Assembly: GCA_023427985.1 (NCBI GenBank)
Contig: JAEYZM010000022.1
Location: 1 to 64,000, forward strand
Source: Bacteroidota bacterium
GTDB taxonomy: Bacteria > Bacteroidota > Bacteroidia > Sphingobacteriales > Sphingobacteriaceae
DNA length: 64,000 nt
Direction of reading: 5' to 3'
Position numbers and translations under genes: made by a program
The notes under the pieces: model-generated
Seen by the model: only the letters and a program-made list of their open reading frames with translations
Told to the model about the DNA's origin: nothing
Database searches by the model: none
Part shown: positions 36,233 through 45,321 of the stretch, in pieces
Numbering within the stretch: the stretch's first letter is position 1
Layout of the letters: each line of letters begins with the position of its first letter

Positions 36233-37189
36233 TTATTTATTCATTTCTTTTAATGTTTGTTCAACCCAACCTTTACCCCAGTTTTCAATTTCTTCATCGG
36301 TCCATAATTCTGGATAGAAAATTCTTTTTTGAAAACGAGGCGGTAAATATTTTTGCCAATTTGTACCACCTGTTGCTTTAATGTCTGCTGGATCTTTGTG
36401 TAAATAGCGCACTGCCGATTTGTAATGCACCAATGGCCAATTCACGTTCACATTCACGTCGAATCGTTTCATTGCATCAGCGGCATTTTGATTTTTGCTA
36501 TTTAACTTTTTGTATATCGAATAAATATTATTGTTATGTCGATGTTCTGCTAAGCTTTTAAATTCTTGCAAATACTTATCTTCAAACTGGCGTAATGTTA
36601 AGGTTTTTTTACCCGTGCTTAATTCTGTTGCTCCATGTTTCCAATAAATATTATCGAGGAATTTTTGGGCATCAAATTTTTCATTTTTCATTTTATCGCG
36701 CACATCTTTATCCACTAAGTTGATAAAATCGGTTGCAAAAATTTCAATCATACGGTATTGTCCCGATTGAAAACCGCTTGCTGGAAGTAATGCCATTCTG
36801 TATTTCAAGAATTGTTCCTTCTCCATCCCATCAACCATAATGTCGAATGAATTGGTAAGGTGCTCAAAATATCTATTGATGCGTGTTAAGCGGTCTATGA
36901 AAAATTTCTCATCAATATTTTCCTTGCTACATATTTGTTCGCATTCACTTAAAATCATTTTGAAGTAAAGCTCTGTAACCTGATGATACATTATGAAAAT
37001 TTTTTCGTCAGGAAAAGCAGTTCGAGGATTTTGTAAACTTAGCAAAGTATCTAAATGAATGTAATCCCAATAGGTTAAGTATTCGGAGTACAATAATCCA
37101 TCGAGGTAGGATACCAAGTCTTGACCCATGGCATCGTATTTCTCTTTTAACTTTTGTATTCTTTCAATTATTTCTGGTGTAAGGTCCAT
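36233..37189 (-). CDS. kynA: Tryptophan 2,3-dioxygenase
   Basis: Haem enzyme that opens the indole ring of tryptophan to give N-formylkynurenine. The 318-residue protein has IMYHQVTELYFKMILSE near residue 71 (distal pocket), the SGFQSGQYRMIEI segment near 138, and near the C-terminus VHYKSAVRYL with ATGGTNWQKYLPPR, the substrate-carboxylate loop. I chose the ATG at 37189; a TTG nine codons upstream is also in frame. kynurenine formamidase, kynureninase and hydroxylase genes are not in the window. Confidence 0.92.
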   Translation of the reverse strand: MDLTPEIIERIQKLKEKYDAMGQDLVSYLDGLLYSEYLTYWDYIHLDTLLSLQNPRTAFPDEKIFIMYHQVTELYFKMILSECEQICSKENIDEKFFIDRLTRINRYFEHLTNSFDIMVDGMEKEQFLKYRMALLPASGFQSGQYRMIEIFATDFINLVDKDVRDKMKNEKFDAQKFLDNIYWKHGATELSTGKKTLTLRQFEDKYLQEFKSLAEHRHNNNIYSIYKKLNSKNQNAADAMKRFDVNVNVNWPLVHYKSAVRYLHKDPADIKATGGTNWQKYLPPRFQKRIFYPELWTDEEIENWGKGWVEQTLKEMNK

Positions 37190-37236
37190 TTTTTCTAAGG
37201 TATTAAGGGACCGCAATTTAAGTATTTACAAGGGAT

Positions 37237-38211
37237 TTAGAAAGAGATGTCTTTGGAAAGCATAGAATCTAAGCTTTTTTCTACCGATATGAATTGATGT
37301 GGTATAATTTTAAGGATTTTATTATTAGAAAATTCTAATTTTTTATGTGCTGTCTTTGCTGTGCTTAGACTAATTGCTGGTGATTTTCCGCTAATCATTG
37401 ACCAGAATTTCATTAATAAGGCAATTGTATACAATACCTTTGGACGCAATTCAAAATAGGGTGCTTTTGTTCCTAATTTGTTCGCAACATAATCTAGAAT
37501 TGATTTATAGGTTTTATTTTCAGAGTTTAAAATAAATCGTTCTGAGTGAATTGCATTTTCGAATAATTTACACATTAGTATTGCCACATCTCTAACATCG
37601 ACATAACCCACAATACCGTTTGTATAAAATGGACTTTTCTTTTTTACGAGTTCTAAAATTTTCATAGATCCTCTTCCGCGTTCATCATAGCCCAAGATTA
37701 TGGATGGGTTAACAATACAAGCTTTCAGCCCTTCGTATATTCCTCTCCACACTTCACGCTCAGCTTCAAATTTTGTTATCGAATAATCGGATGAATTCTT
37801 TTTAAACGCCCACCTACAATTTTCATCAATTAACTGATTGGGTTTTGCATCTCCAATAGCTGCAATAGAACTTACATGCATAAAGTAGAGATCGGGAAAT
37901 TGTAAAGCAGCATTTACTAGATTCGCGGTAACATCGACATTAGTTCTCCAAAGTTCCTTTTTGTTTTTTGGATTAAAGGAAACCATAGCGGCGCAATGAA
38001 AAATAGCCTGTACATCTTTGATTTGTTCGTTAACAGAATCGAAATCTAGCAAGTCCACATCGACCCACTGAATCTTATCTTGATAGGGAATAAGTTTTTT
38101 AGGAATACTACTATGAGCTCTTTTACTTGCTTTAATAGTATAGCCATTTTTAATTAAGTATTCACATACAAATGAACCTAGAAAACCTGTTGCGCCCGTT
38201 ACGAAAATCAT
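37237..38211 (-). CDS. NAD-dependent epimerase/dehydratase family protein
   Basis: An extended short-chain dehydrogenase of 324 residues resembling dihydroflavonol reductase-like proteins. It has the Rossmann motif VTGATGFLGSF at residues 4-14, the catalytic Tyr and Lys in DYSITKFEAE near 143-152, SSIAA around 113 and the NPSIILGYDERG substrate segment. Substrate is unknown. It is first in the run leading to tryptophan dioxygenase (47-bp gap). It diverges from the arginase-fold gene at 38285. Confidence 0.88.
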   Translation of the reverse strand: MIFVTGATGFLGSFVCEYLIKNGYTIKASKRAHSSIPKKLIPYQDKIQWVDVDLLDFDSVNEQIKDVQAIFHCAAMVSFNPKNKKELWRTNVDVTANLVNAALQFPDLYFMHVSSIAAIGDAKPNQLIDENCRWAFKKNSSDYSITKFEAEREVWRGIYEGLKACIVNPSIILGYDERGRGSMKILELVKKKSPFYTNGIVGYVDVRDVAILMCKLFENAIHSERFILNSENKTYKSILDYVANKLGTKAPYFELRPKVLYTIALLMKFWSMISGKSPAISLSTAKTAHKKLEFSNNKILKIIPHQFISVEKSLDSMLSKDISF

Positions 38212-38240
38212 ATTTACAAATATGTGGAAAATAAGGGATA

Positions 38241-38268
38241 TTTGTTTGTATTCAAATCATTAGGTTTG
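38241..38268 (+). promoter_or_regulatory. Bacteroidota-type promoter of the arginase-fold gene
   Basis: TTTG (38241-38244) and TAGGTTTG (38261-38268) are 16 nt apart, matching TTTG / TAnnTTTG. The predicted start near 38275 is downstream of the first in-frame ATG (38270), so the next ATG at 38285 is the better start codon. Confidence 0.6.
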
Positions 38269-38284
38269 TATGTATTTTAAAAAT

Positions 38285-39457
38285 ATGTTAGAGGATTTTT
38301 TACAAAAGTTACAGCCAGGGGCTTATTTAGAGCAAAGTGAATATTACGAAAGTCAAATAGGCTTTCAAATTGTAAAGTACACATCGGAATTCCCTAGTTT
38401 AGAAGGATTTGACTTGGCATTGATAGGTGTGGAAGAAGATAGAAAATCCGTAAACAATGAAGGCGCATCAGAATGTGCGAATAAAGTTCGACCGCATTTT
38501 TATAAATTAAATGTAGGAGATTTCAAACTCAAGATACTGGATTTGGGTAATATTTTACCTGGTAATACAGTAAGAGATACGCATGTTGCATTAAAAACAG
38601 TATGCGAAGAATTAATGCGCTTGAAAATAATTCCTATTATTTTAGGTGGTGGACAAGACTTAACCTATGCGCAATATTGGGCGTATCAGAATTTAGATAC
38701 CAAAGTAGATATGGTTGTGTTTGATTCGCATTTCGATTTGGATGCAAGAATTGATGAACAACAAACACCAGATTCTATTTCCTATTTGAACAGTATAATA
38801 TTACACGAACCACATTTTTTATACAACTACAGTAACATTGGTTTTCAAACGTATTATGTAAATCAAGAAAGCATCGAATTAATGAATCAGATGTATTTCG
38901 ATGTGCACCGCTTGGGTTCTTTTAGGAATAATATTTCTGAAACTGAGCCTATCATTAGAGCGGCCGATATGGTATCGGTTGATATTTCTTGTATTAAAAT
39001 GTCGGACGCACCAGGAAATGCAAATGCACATCCGAATGGTTTTTACGCAGAGGAACTTTGTCAGATGATGCGTTATGCAGGAATTTCCGATAAGTTAAGT
39101 TCTATTGGTATTTACGAATGTAATCCAAAGTACGATCATCGAAATCAAACAGTAGAATTAGTTGCTCAAATGATTTGGTGTTTTATAGAAGGATTTTATC
39201 AACGAAGAAATGATTTACCTACAACATCTAAAAAAGATTTTATAAAATACAGAGCAACATTTGAGAACATTCATTCTGAGGTGGTGTTTTTGAAAAGCAA
39301 AAAAACGGACCGATGGTGGATGCAGATTCCATATCAAAACAATCATTCTAAGAACGAACGTTTTGAAGTAATACCATGTTCCTATGAAGATTATAAGCTT
39401 GCAGCTAAAGGTGAGATACCCGAGCGTTGGTGGAGAAATTATCAGAAATTAACTTAA
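38285..39457 (+). CDS. Arginase-fold protein with incomplete metal site
   Basis: A 390-residue member of the arginase/formimidoylglutamase fold. The three signature regions are recognisable: LGGGQDL, FDSHFDLD and SVDISCIKMSDAPGNA. Compared with intact HutG at 14306, the first ligand His is Gln124, and the second Asp of the SxDxD motif is Ser235; Asp147, His149, Asp151 and Asp233 remain. Two of six manganese ligands are therefore lost, and activity as a formimidoylglutamase is doubtful, although related proteins are often annotated so. I chose the ATG at 38285 because the promoter (38241-38268) would start transcription after the ATG at 38270. Its 3' end overlaps the convergent histidine kinase by 53 bp. 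Confidence 0.85.
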   Translation: MLEDFLQKLQPGAYLEQSEYYESQIGFQIVKYTSEFPSLEGFDLALIGVEEDRKSVNNEGASECANKVRPHFYKLNVGDFKLKILDLGNILPGNTVRDTHVALKTVCEELMRLKIIPIILGGGQDLTYAQYWAYQNLDTKVDMVVFDSHFDLDARIDEQQTPDSISYLNSIILHEPHFLYNYSNIGFQTYYVNQESIELMNQMYFDVHRLGSFRNNISETEPIIRAADMVSVDISCIKMSDAPGNANAHPNGFYAEELCQMMRYAGISDKLSSIGIYECNPKYDHRNQTVELVAQMIWCFIEGFYQRRNDLPTTSKKDFIKYRATFENIHSEVVFLKSKKTDRWWMQIPYQNNHSKNERFEVIPCSYEDYKLAAKGEIPERWWRNYQKLT

Positions 39458-41207
39458 GCTTTTGATACAATTGCTCGCTATCAAATGGCTTGATAATAAT
39501 ATCGTTAATACTTACTGTTTTCAATTCTTGCAAAATTGCTTCGTCTGAAGTAGCAGTTAATGCTATTATAGGAACACGTGACTTTATAACATCACCTAAA
39601 TTCCTGATATACGCACTTGCTTCAATACCATCCATCTCGGGCATATTAATATCCATGAGAATTACATCGAAGTTATGTTTAATAAATGTTTCTATAGCTA
39701 ATTTGCCGTTCGAAACAATTTCAAAATTGCATTTCCACTTTTTTAGTAAACGCTCTAAAAGAAAAACATTTACGATATTATCTTCAGCGACAAGAATTGT
39801 TATGTTCGATAAGTCTTTTTCCTCTTGTTCTCTATTGAAGTCAAATTCAAACGCCTTTGGTTTTTCTAGTTTTATCTCGAAACTAAATTCAGAACCCTTG
39901 TTTTTTTCTGATTGGACTTGAATATCACTATCGTACATATTCAATATCTTACGTACTATACTCAAACCTAAACCAGTACCGCCAGAACCAAAATTATTTT
40001 TATTATGTATCTGTTCAAATGGTTCAAATATGACACCTTGATGTTCGGTGTCTATTCCTATTCCTGAATCTTTTATACTAAATCGCAAGTCAATATTATT
40101 TTCATCTTCAGATAATATGCTTAGATTGATTGATACATAACCTTCTTTTGTGAATTTTATACTATTACCAATCAGATTATATAAAATTTGCGAAATCCTT
40201 GTGGAGTCAACTAATACATCGATATATTTTAGTCGATCATCTATATTAAGTTCAAATTTTAATCCTTTATTCGAGGCTTCATTTTGAAGACTGTAATAAG
40301 TATTTGTTAGTATACTATGTAAATTTGTACTATCGTTATTTAATTGTAGTTTATTTAAATCTAATTTATTAAAGTCAAGTACGTTGTTAATGATATTTCT
40401 CAAATTATTACCTGAATACTTTAAGGTTTTTAAATTTTCTTCTTGCTCTTTATCGTAAGTATTGGTTAATAATAAATCAGTAATTCCAATTACTGCATTC
40501 AAAGGTGTTCTTAATTCGTGCGACATAGAAGACAAAAATTCAGTTTTAGAATTTGCAAGTTTATTGGCTTTATCAACCGACAATTGCAATTGTTCATTTA
40601 AATCTTCTTTTTCTTTCATATTAGCCTGGAATGTTCTATGGAACATGTAACTGGCATATATTATTGTTATAAAATTTAGTATCGTTATGTATGTTGTTTC
40701 TGGGAATGTACCAGGTTGTATGTTGGTTTGAATAGTAACAAGATTTGTTTCTTTAAAAATAAGCAAGAGTAATGGAGGAACTGTAGAAAGTAATGAATAT
40801 CGTAATCCCCAATAGGTTCCTAATAAATAGAAACTGCTAATTATAGTCATAAACATAAATTGAAGGTTTACAACATAAATTGTTTCTTTGGATACAATTG
40901 CAATAGACCATATCAAAAGAATTCCAATAATTAGCATTGTATGCGTTATGCCTTTGATGTATTTTTTGTCATACAGTAAAAATTTGAGTGCAATTAGGTA
41001 TACTAAAGCAATGATTAATGCACGATACAATTGGTAATCGTGATTTTTACTAATTGCAAAATAAACCGCAACAAAGATTTTTAACATTGCAAAGCAAAGA
41101 ATAAAATGTAAAATTTTAATCTTTGCTTTATTTAAATCGCTTGTTTCTGTTTCTAATAATTTCTTTAAAGAGAAATTAAAAAACGATAATTTTTTGTTGG
41201 GTAACAT
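39405..41207 (-). CDS. Hybrid sensor histidine kinase/response regulator
   Basis: A 600-residue membrane-bound signalling protein. The first 200 residues contain about six hydrophobic segments; a short coiled coil (KEKEDLNEQLQLSVDKANKL) leads to HisKA with SHELRTPLNAV near 230, HATPase with NLIGNSIKFT near 343 (N box), DSGIGI near 375 and GSGGTGLGLSI near 402, then a receiver domain with LMDINMPEMDG near 516 (phospho-accepting Asp) and the Thr/Lys of ALTATS and IIKPF. No separate extracytoplasmic sensor domain is seen, so it may sense the membrane. It is last in the six-gene run starting with rhodanese; its 3' end overlaps the arginase-fold gene by 53 bp. Confidence 0.92.
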   Translation of the reverse strand: MLPNKKLSFFNFSLKKLLETETSDLNKAKIKILHFILCFAMLKIFVAVYFAISKNHDYQLYRALIIALVYLIALKFLLYDKKYIKGITHTMLIIGILLIWSIAIVSKETIYVVNLQFMFMTIISSFYLLGTYWGLRYSLLSTVPPLLLLIFKETNLVTIQTNIQPGTFPETTYITILNFITIIYASYMFHRTFQANMKEKEDLNEQLQLSVDKANKLANSKTEFLSSMSHELRTPLNAVIGITDLLLTNTYDKEQEENLKTLKYSGNNLRNIINNVLDFNKLDLNKLQLNNDSTNLHSILTNTYYSLQNEASNKGLKFELNIDDRLKYIDVLVDSTRISQILYNLIGNSIKFTKEGYVSINLSILSEDENNIDLRFSIKDSGIGIDTEHQGVIFEPFEQIHNKNNFGSGGTGLGLSIVRKILNMYDSDIQVQSEKNKGSEFSFEIKLEKPKAFEFDFNREQEEKDLSNITILVAEDNIVNVFLLERLLKKWKCNFEIVSNGKLAIETFIKHNFDVILMDINMPEMDGIEASAYIRNLGDVIKSRVPIIALTATSDEAILQELKTVSINDIIIKPFDSEQLYQKLKLISDNFSTNARVSHL

Positions 41208-41228
41208 GTGTCTAGCTAATATAGCTAA

Positions 41229-44003
41229 TTATTTCAATAAAGCGTCGGCTTCAGCTCTAGCTTTTGCCATTACTGCATCAGCTTTTTTATCTCCTTCTGC
41301 TATTATTTTATTGGCTTTTTCGTCCGTTTCTTTTTTCATTTTATCTGCTACTTTCTTAGCAGCAGCCTTAGCAATTGGATTACTTGCTTCAGCAACTAAT
41401 TTATCGGCTGCAGCATAACCTTCTTTTCTAGTTTTATCGGCAAGGTTTCTTGATTCTTGTTTGATTAAATTTGCTTGATTTTGAGCGCTGGCTAGAATCT
41501 GTTCTGCTCGTTTTCTAGCTTCCTCTTTCCCTTTTTCAATTGCACGATCTTTTGTGTTATCGATGGCATCTTTAACAGCCGACTTTAAATTATTTCCCAT
41601 ATCGGCCATACTTAATTTCACAGTAGGACTACTAACTACACCACCAACTAATGCATTCACACTTATTGTCTCACCAGCATTATAGTTTGCTCCATTTTTG
41701 TTGAGTTGTGAAGTTAAACCTGATATAACACCCGCTCCAGCTGCGCCAAGTAATTTACTTGGGATTTTCATTTTAACAACGTAATCAATGGTTTGATCTA
41801 AACCACTCGAACCTGCAATGTTCAAATTTGCAAATTGTGTTATTACATCAAACGGTTGTACAATAACTCTTCCGTTTTCAATTTTAAATTGAACCTTCGT
41901 ATTGTTTATTTTTAATTCTTTGAATTTGTCGTTCTTTAATGCATCCGAAATTTTGTTCATCATATTTGAACCTTTCACGTTTACACCAATCAACTCAAGC
42001 AATCCAGCACCTTGTGTAGTACTCAATACTGGACTCATATCTTTCCCCAAATCAGAATTGAAACTTAAGTTTCCAGAAAACTTCCCGGATGTTTTTTCTG
42101 CTAGAGGGGCTAGTTTTTGAACGGTATTAAATGTTTTAAATGCTTTTTGTATGTCCATGTTTTGAACAGCAAAACTCATGTTTACTATTGGTTTGTCGAT
42201 GTTTTGTGTAGAATAATATCCATCCATTTTCACACTAGCATCTAAGGTATTCATCGCTACATTTTCAAAACTTAATTTCTGGTCTCTTATAATAATACTT
42301 CCACCCAAATTATTGATTTCCATATTATCATAAATTACTTTGTTGATTTTCGAATTTAGAACAAAGTCAATATTCCCAGGTATCTCAACAACCGACATAG
42401 TATCACTTGTACTAGTATTCGTTGCTTCTTCCGTTTCTGGTCCCATCATCTCATTTAAATCCATGAGCCCAGAATTGAAATTTAATTTCGCTTTAATTGT
42501 CTCGTTGCGCAACGCATAAGCTAAATAATTTTCTAGTTTACCTTCAGCCGCAAAATCTGATTTGCCATATTTTGCTTTGAAATTACTTAGGCTGATGTAT
42601 TGAGGACTCAAGTTAAACATTGCCGAACTTATTGTTAAAGGCAATGGTGATTCTTTAGAGCTGTAGTTAATATTATTCAGAGAGATACTTCCCTTTGCAT
42701 CAAAACTTTCGTAATTGCCTTTATCTATTGTAGATAATTTACCTTTTGCAGCAAAATCTGCATTTATAATTCCTGAAAGTTTAGTGTCTTCTATCGGAAC
42801 AATTTTTAAAATATTTGCTAAATCGATTTTACCTTTAACATTCGTGTTAATATCGGGATCCGACTCAGGTGTCTTTAATAATAATGTCGCATCGAATGGT
42901 TCTTGCCCAAACTCCACATGTAGCTTTTTCAAATCAACTACAGTATGATCAAACACACCATCTTTATCGTCTACCACTAAATGCATCTGAACATTATTCA
43001 CGCCCGTAGGTAAATCCGGATATTTGAAATTTCCATTTTCAATTAATACATCAATCCCAAAACCCGGCATTTGCACTGCATTCATTCGACCCTTGTAATA
43101 ACCTTTCATTGCAAATTTTCCATTAGCTTCAAGTTTGTCAAATGAACTTGAATAAATGGCAGGTATTAAGGATAAGAAATTTTTGAATTCAGATTTTTTC
43201 GCATCAAAGCTCAAATCTAAATCGATATTAGTATCAGGCATAGCAACACTCCCCGCAAACTCAATAATCAAATCGTTTAAGTTAAATGTGTTTTCTTTAA
43301 ACGTAAAGACAAAATCTTTCAAGTTCATGTCAATAGGAGCGATTACTTTTGCTTTTACTTTGTTTAAATACGGCACACCTGCAAAGGACAGCGTTAACTC
43401 ATCGGCATTGGTCTCTGTATTTAAAACAAAAAGATCTTGTGTGAAATCTCCATTTCCAATATGATTCACATTTTTCAAGGATGTATAAAAAGTTAATGAG
43501 CGATCGTCGTAGATGATATTTGAATTTGTTAATGAATAAGAGTTCAATGCAATATTAAAACTAGTTGTGCTAGTATCAACAGGATCCGTGATTGCCGATG
43601 TATCTGTCTTGGCAATATCCCAATTTGCCTTACCACTTGGTAGCACTATGATGTTTAAGTTTGCAGCATCGAGATTAATTTTATTGATTTCAATTTTATC
43701 TCCATTAATAACACTCATGATATCAATAACTGCATTCAATTCTTTAATATTTGCAAGAGTATCGTTTGCAAAAGAATCAACGCCAACAACCATTACATTC
43801 TCCATACTAAATGACAAATGCGGAAAATTTCTAAATAGGGAAAGCGAAAAATCACCGAAACTTACTTTTGCATTCACATTGTCGTTTACAGTCGTCTTAA
43901 CTTTAGCGATAATGTCGTCTTTGTAAATGATGGGTAATACAAAAGCTGCAGCTAAGAGAATTACCAATAAGGATGCGAGTACTTTAACGATAGTCTTGAT
44001 CAT
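41229..44003 (-). CDS. AsmA-like protein with coiled-coil tail
   Basis: A 924-residue inner-membrane-anchored protein of the AsmA family, which is thought to carry lipids across the periplasm. An N-terminal helix (residues 7-28) is followed by the long beta-rich body (SLFRNFPHLSFSMENV, IKELNAVIDIMSVINGDKIEI, and ITQFANLNIAGSSGLDQTIDYVVKMKIP near 745). The last 130 residues are different: Ala/Lys/Glu-rich heptads (KGKEEARKRAEQILASAQ ... KANKIIAEGDKKADAVMA) form a long charged coiled coil. It starts 37 bp after tsaE. Lipid-transfer function is from family knowledge only. Confidence 0.85.
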   Translation of the reverse strand: MIKTIVKVLASLLVILLAAAFVLPIIYKDDIIAKVKTTVNDNVNAKVSFGDFSLSLFRNFPHLSFSMENVMVVGVDSFANDTLANIKELNAVIDIMSVINGDKIEINKINLDAANLNIIVLPSGKANWDIAKTDTSAITDPVDTSTTSFNIALNSYSLTNSNIIYDDRSLTFYTSLKNVNHIGNGDFTQDLFVLNTETNADELTLSFAGVPYLNKVKAKVIAPIDMNLKDFVFTFKENTFNLNDLIIEFAGSVAMPDTNIDLDLSFDAKKSEFKNFLSLIPAIYSSSFDKLEANGKFAMKGYYKGRMNAVQMPGFGIDVLIENGNFKYPDLPTGVNNVQMHLVVDDKDGVFDHTVVDLKKLHVEFGQEPFDATLLLKTPESDPDINTNVKGKIDLANILKIVPIEDTKLSGIINADFAAKGKLSTIDKGNYESFDAKGSISLNNINYSSKESPLPLTISSAMFNLSPQYISLSNFKAKYGKSDFAAEGKLENYLAYALRNETIKAKLNFNSGLMDLNEMMGPETEEATNTSTSDTMSVVEIPGNIDFVLNSKINKVIYDNMEINNLGGSIIIRDQKLSFENVAMNTLDASVKMDGYYSTQNIDKPIVNMSFAVQNMDIQKAFKTFNTVQKLAPLAEKTSGKFSGNLSFNSDLGKDMSPVLSTTQGAGLLELIGVNVKGSNMMNKISDALKNDKFKELKINNTKVQFKIENGRVIVQPFDVITQFANLNIAGSSGLDQTIDYVVKMKIPSKLLGAAGAGVISGLTSQLNKNGANYNAGETISVNALVGGVVSSPTVKLSMADMGNNLKSAVKDAIDNTKDRAIEKGKEEARKRAEQILASAQNQANLIKQESRNLADKTRKEGYAAADKLVAEASNPIAKAAAKKVADKMKKETDEKANKIIAEGDKKADAVMAKARAEADALLK

Positions 44004-44040
44004 AAAATAGAATTGTATTCAAATTTAATAAAATCAATGA

Positions 44041-44448
44041 TTAATGTTCAATGATATTTAGTGAACGTTCATTTTCTGAAGCTATTGTAATGTTAACTTC
44101 TAGATAATGTTCTGGTAATAATTCAGCAATTTTTTCGGCCCATTCTATGAAGCAATAGTTATTCGAATACAGGTATTCTTCTATCCCAAAGTCGAAAGCT
44201 TCTTCTAAGGATTCAATTCTATACAAATCGAAATGGTAGATTTTACCTTTGGAGCTATGGTACTCGTTGACGATTGAAAATGTTGGGCTACTAATATCGT
44301 CTGCCGATTGTAAGGATTTGCAAATTTTGGAAATGAGGGTGGTTTTACCGGCACCCATTGAACCGTTGAATACGATTACCTTATATGAATTTAAAAATGG
44401 TAAAAGATATTCAACGGCAGTATTAATAGTATTTAATGAATAATTCAT
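44041..44448 (-). CDS. tsaE: tRNA threonylcarbamoyladenosine biosynthesis ATPase TsaE
   Basis: Works with TsaB, TsaC and TsaD to make the t6A modification on tRNAs decoding ANN codons. The 135-residue protein has Walker A GSMGAGKTTL at residues 29-38, the SSPTFSIVNEY switch-like segment near 53, HFDLYRI near 72 and FIEWAEKI near 98. Length is typical. Its ATG overlaps the fabD stop by one base (TAATG). Confidence 0.95.
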   Translation of the reverse strand: MNYSLNTINTAVEYLLPFLNSYKVIVFNGSMGAGKTTLISKICKSLQSADDISSPTFSIVNEYHSSKGKIYHFDLYRIESLEEAFDFGIEEYLYSNNYCFIEWAEKIAELLPEHYLEVNITIASENERSLNIIEH

Positions 44449-45320
44449 TATGCGCTAGCAGTAGGCATCTGACGATCAACTTTTTTCACCAAGCCTTGCA
44501 AAACTGTACCTGGGCCTACTTCTGTAAATGAACTTGCACCATCGGCAATCATAGCCTTCACAGTCTGAGTCCAACGTACTGCACCCGTAAGTTGAGCAAT
44601 CAGATTTTGTTTGATTACTTCGGGATCTTTTGTTGGTTGAGCGTTTACGTTTTGATAAACCGGGCAAGTTGGATTGCTAAATGGAGTAGCCATAATTGCA
44701 GATTCTAGTTCTACTCGTGCAGGCTCCATAAGTGGCGAGTGAAAAGCTCCACCCACATTAAGAACCAATGCGCGTTTTGCACCAGCTTCAGTCATTTTTG
44801 CACAAGCCTCATTAACTCCTTCGATACTTCCTGATATCACTAATTGACCGGGACAATTATAATTTGCAGGTACAACAATTTCTTGAATGGAAGCACAAAT
44901 CTCTTCCACTTTCTCATCTTCTAAACCCAAGATTGCAGCCATTGTACTAGGCTTTAGTTCGCAAGCTTTTTGCATGGCATTTGCACGTGCAATCACCAAT
45001 CGCAATCCATCTTCAAAGGTCAATGTTCCATTTGCTACTAAAGCAGAAAACTCACCCAATGAATGTCCTGCAACCATATCGGGATTAAAATCACTTAAGG
45101 TTTTTGCAAGAATTACGGAGTGTAAAAATATTGCTGGTTGAGTAACTTTAGTTTGTTTTAAATCTTCATCTGTTCCCGAAAACATCAAATCGGTAATTCT
45201 AAATCCGATTATTTCATTTGCTTTTTCAAAAAGTTCTTTTGCTAATGCATTGTTCTCGTATAGGTCTTTACCCATTCCTACAAATTGTGCTCCTTGACCA
45301 GGAAATACATATGCTTTCAT
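44448..45320 (-). CDS. fabD: Malonyl-CoA:ACP transacylase
   Basis: Loads malonate on acyl carrier protein to feed fatty-acid elongation. The 290-residue protein has the N-terminal FPGQGAQFVGMG at 6-17, the active-site GHSLGEFSALVA with Ser near 88, the conserved AFHSPLMEPA near 196 with the catalytic His, and the C-terminal VGPGTVLQGL. It is coupled to tsaE and starts one base after the GNAT gene stop. It is far from acpP-fabF at 5.8 kb. Confidence 0.96.
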   Translation of the reverse strand: MKAYVFPGQGAQFVGMGKDLYENNALAKELFEKANEIIGFRITDLMFSGTDEDLKQTKVTQPAIFLHSVILAKTLSDFNPDMVAGHSLGEFSALVANGTLTFEDGLRLVIARANAMQKACELKPSTMAAILGLEDEKVEEICASIQEIVVPANYNCPGQLVISGSIEGVNEACAKMTEAGAKRALVLNVGGAFHSPLMEPARVELESAIMATPFSNPTCPVYQNVNAQPTKDPEVIKQNLIAQLTGAVRWTQTVKAMIADGASSFTEVGPGTVLQGLVKKVDRQMPTASA

Positions 45321-45321
45321 A

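Noticed and set aside
41194..43926. Several plus-strand frames opposite the AsmA-like gene
   Set aside because: They are low-complexity complements of Ala/Lys- or Thr/Asn-rich coding sequence, without conserved motifs or promoters.
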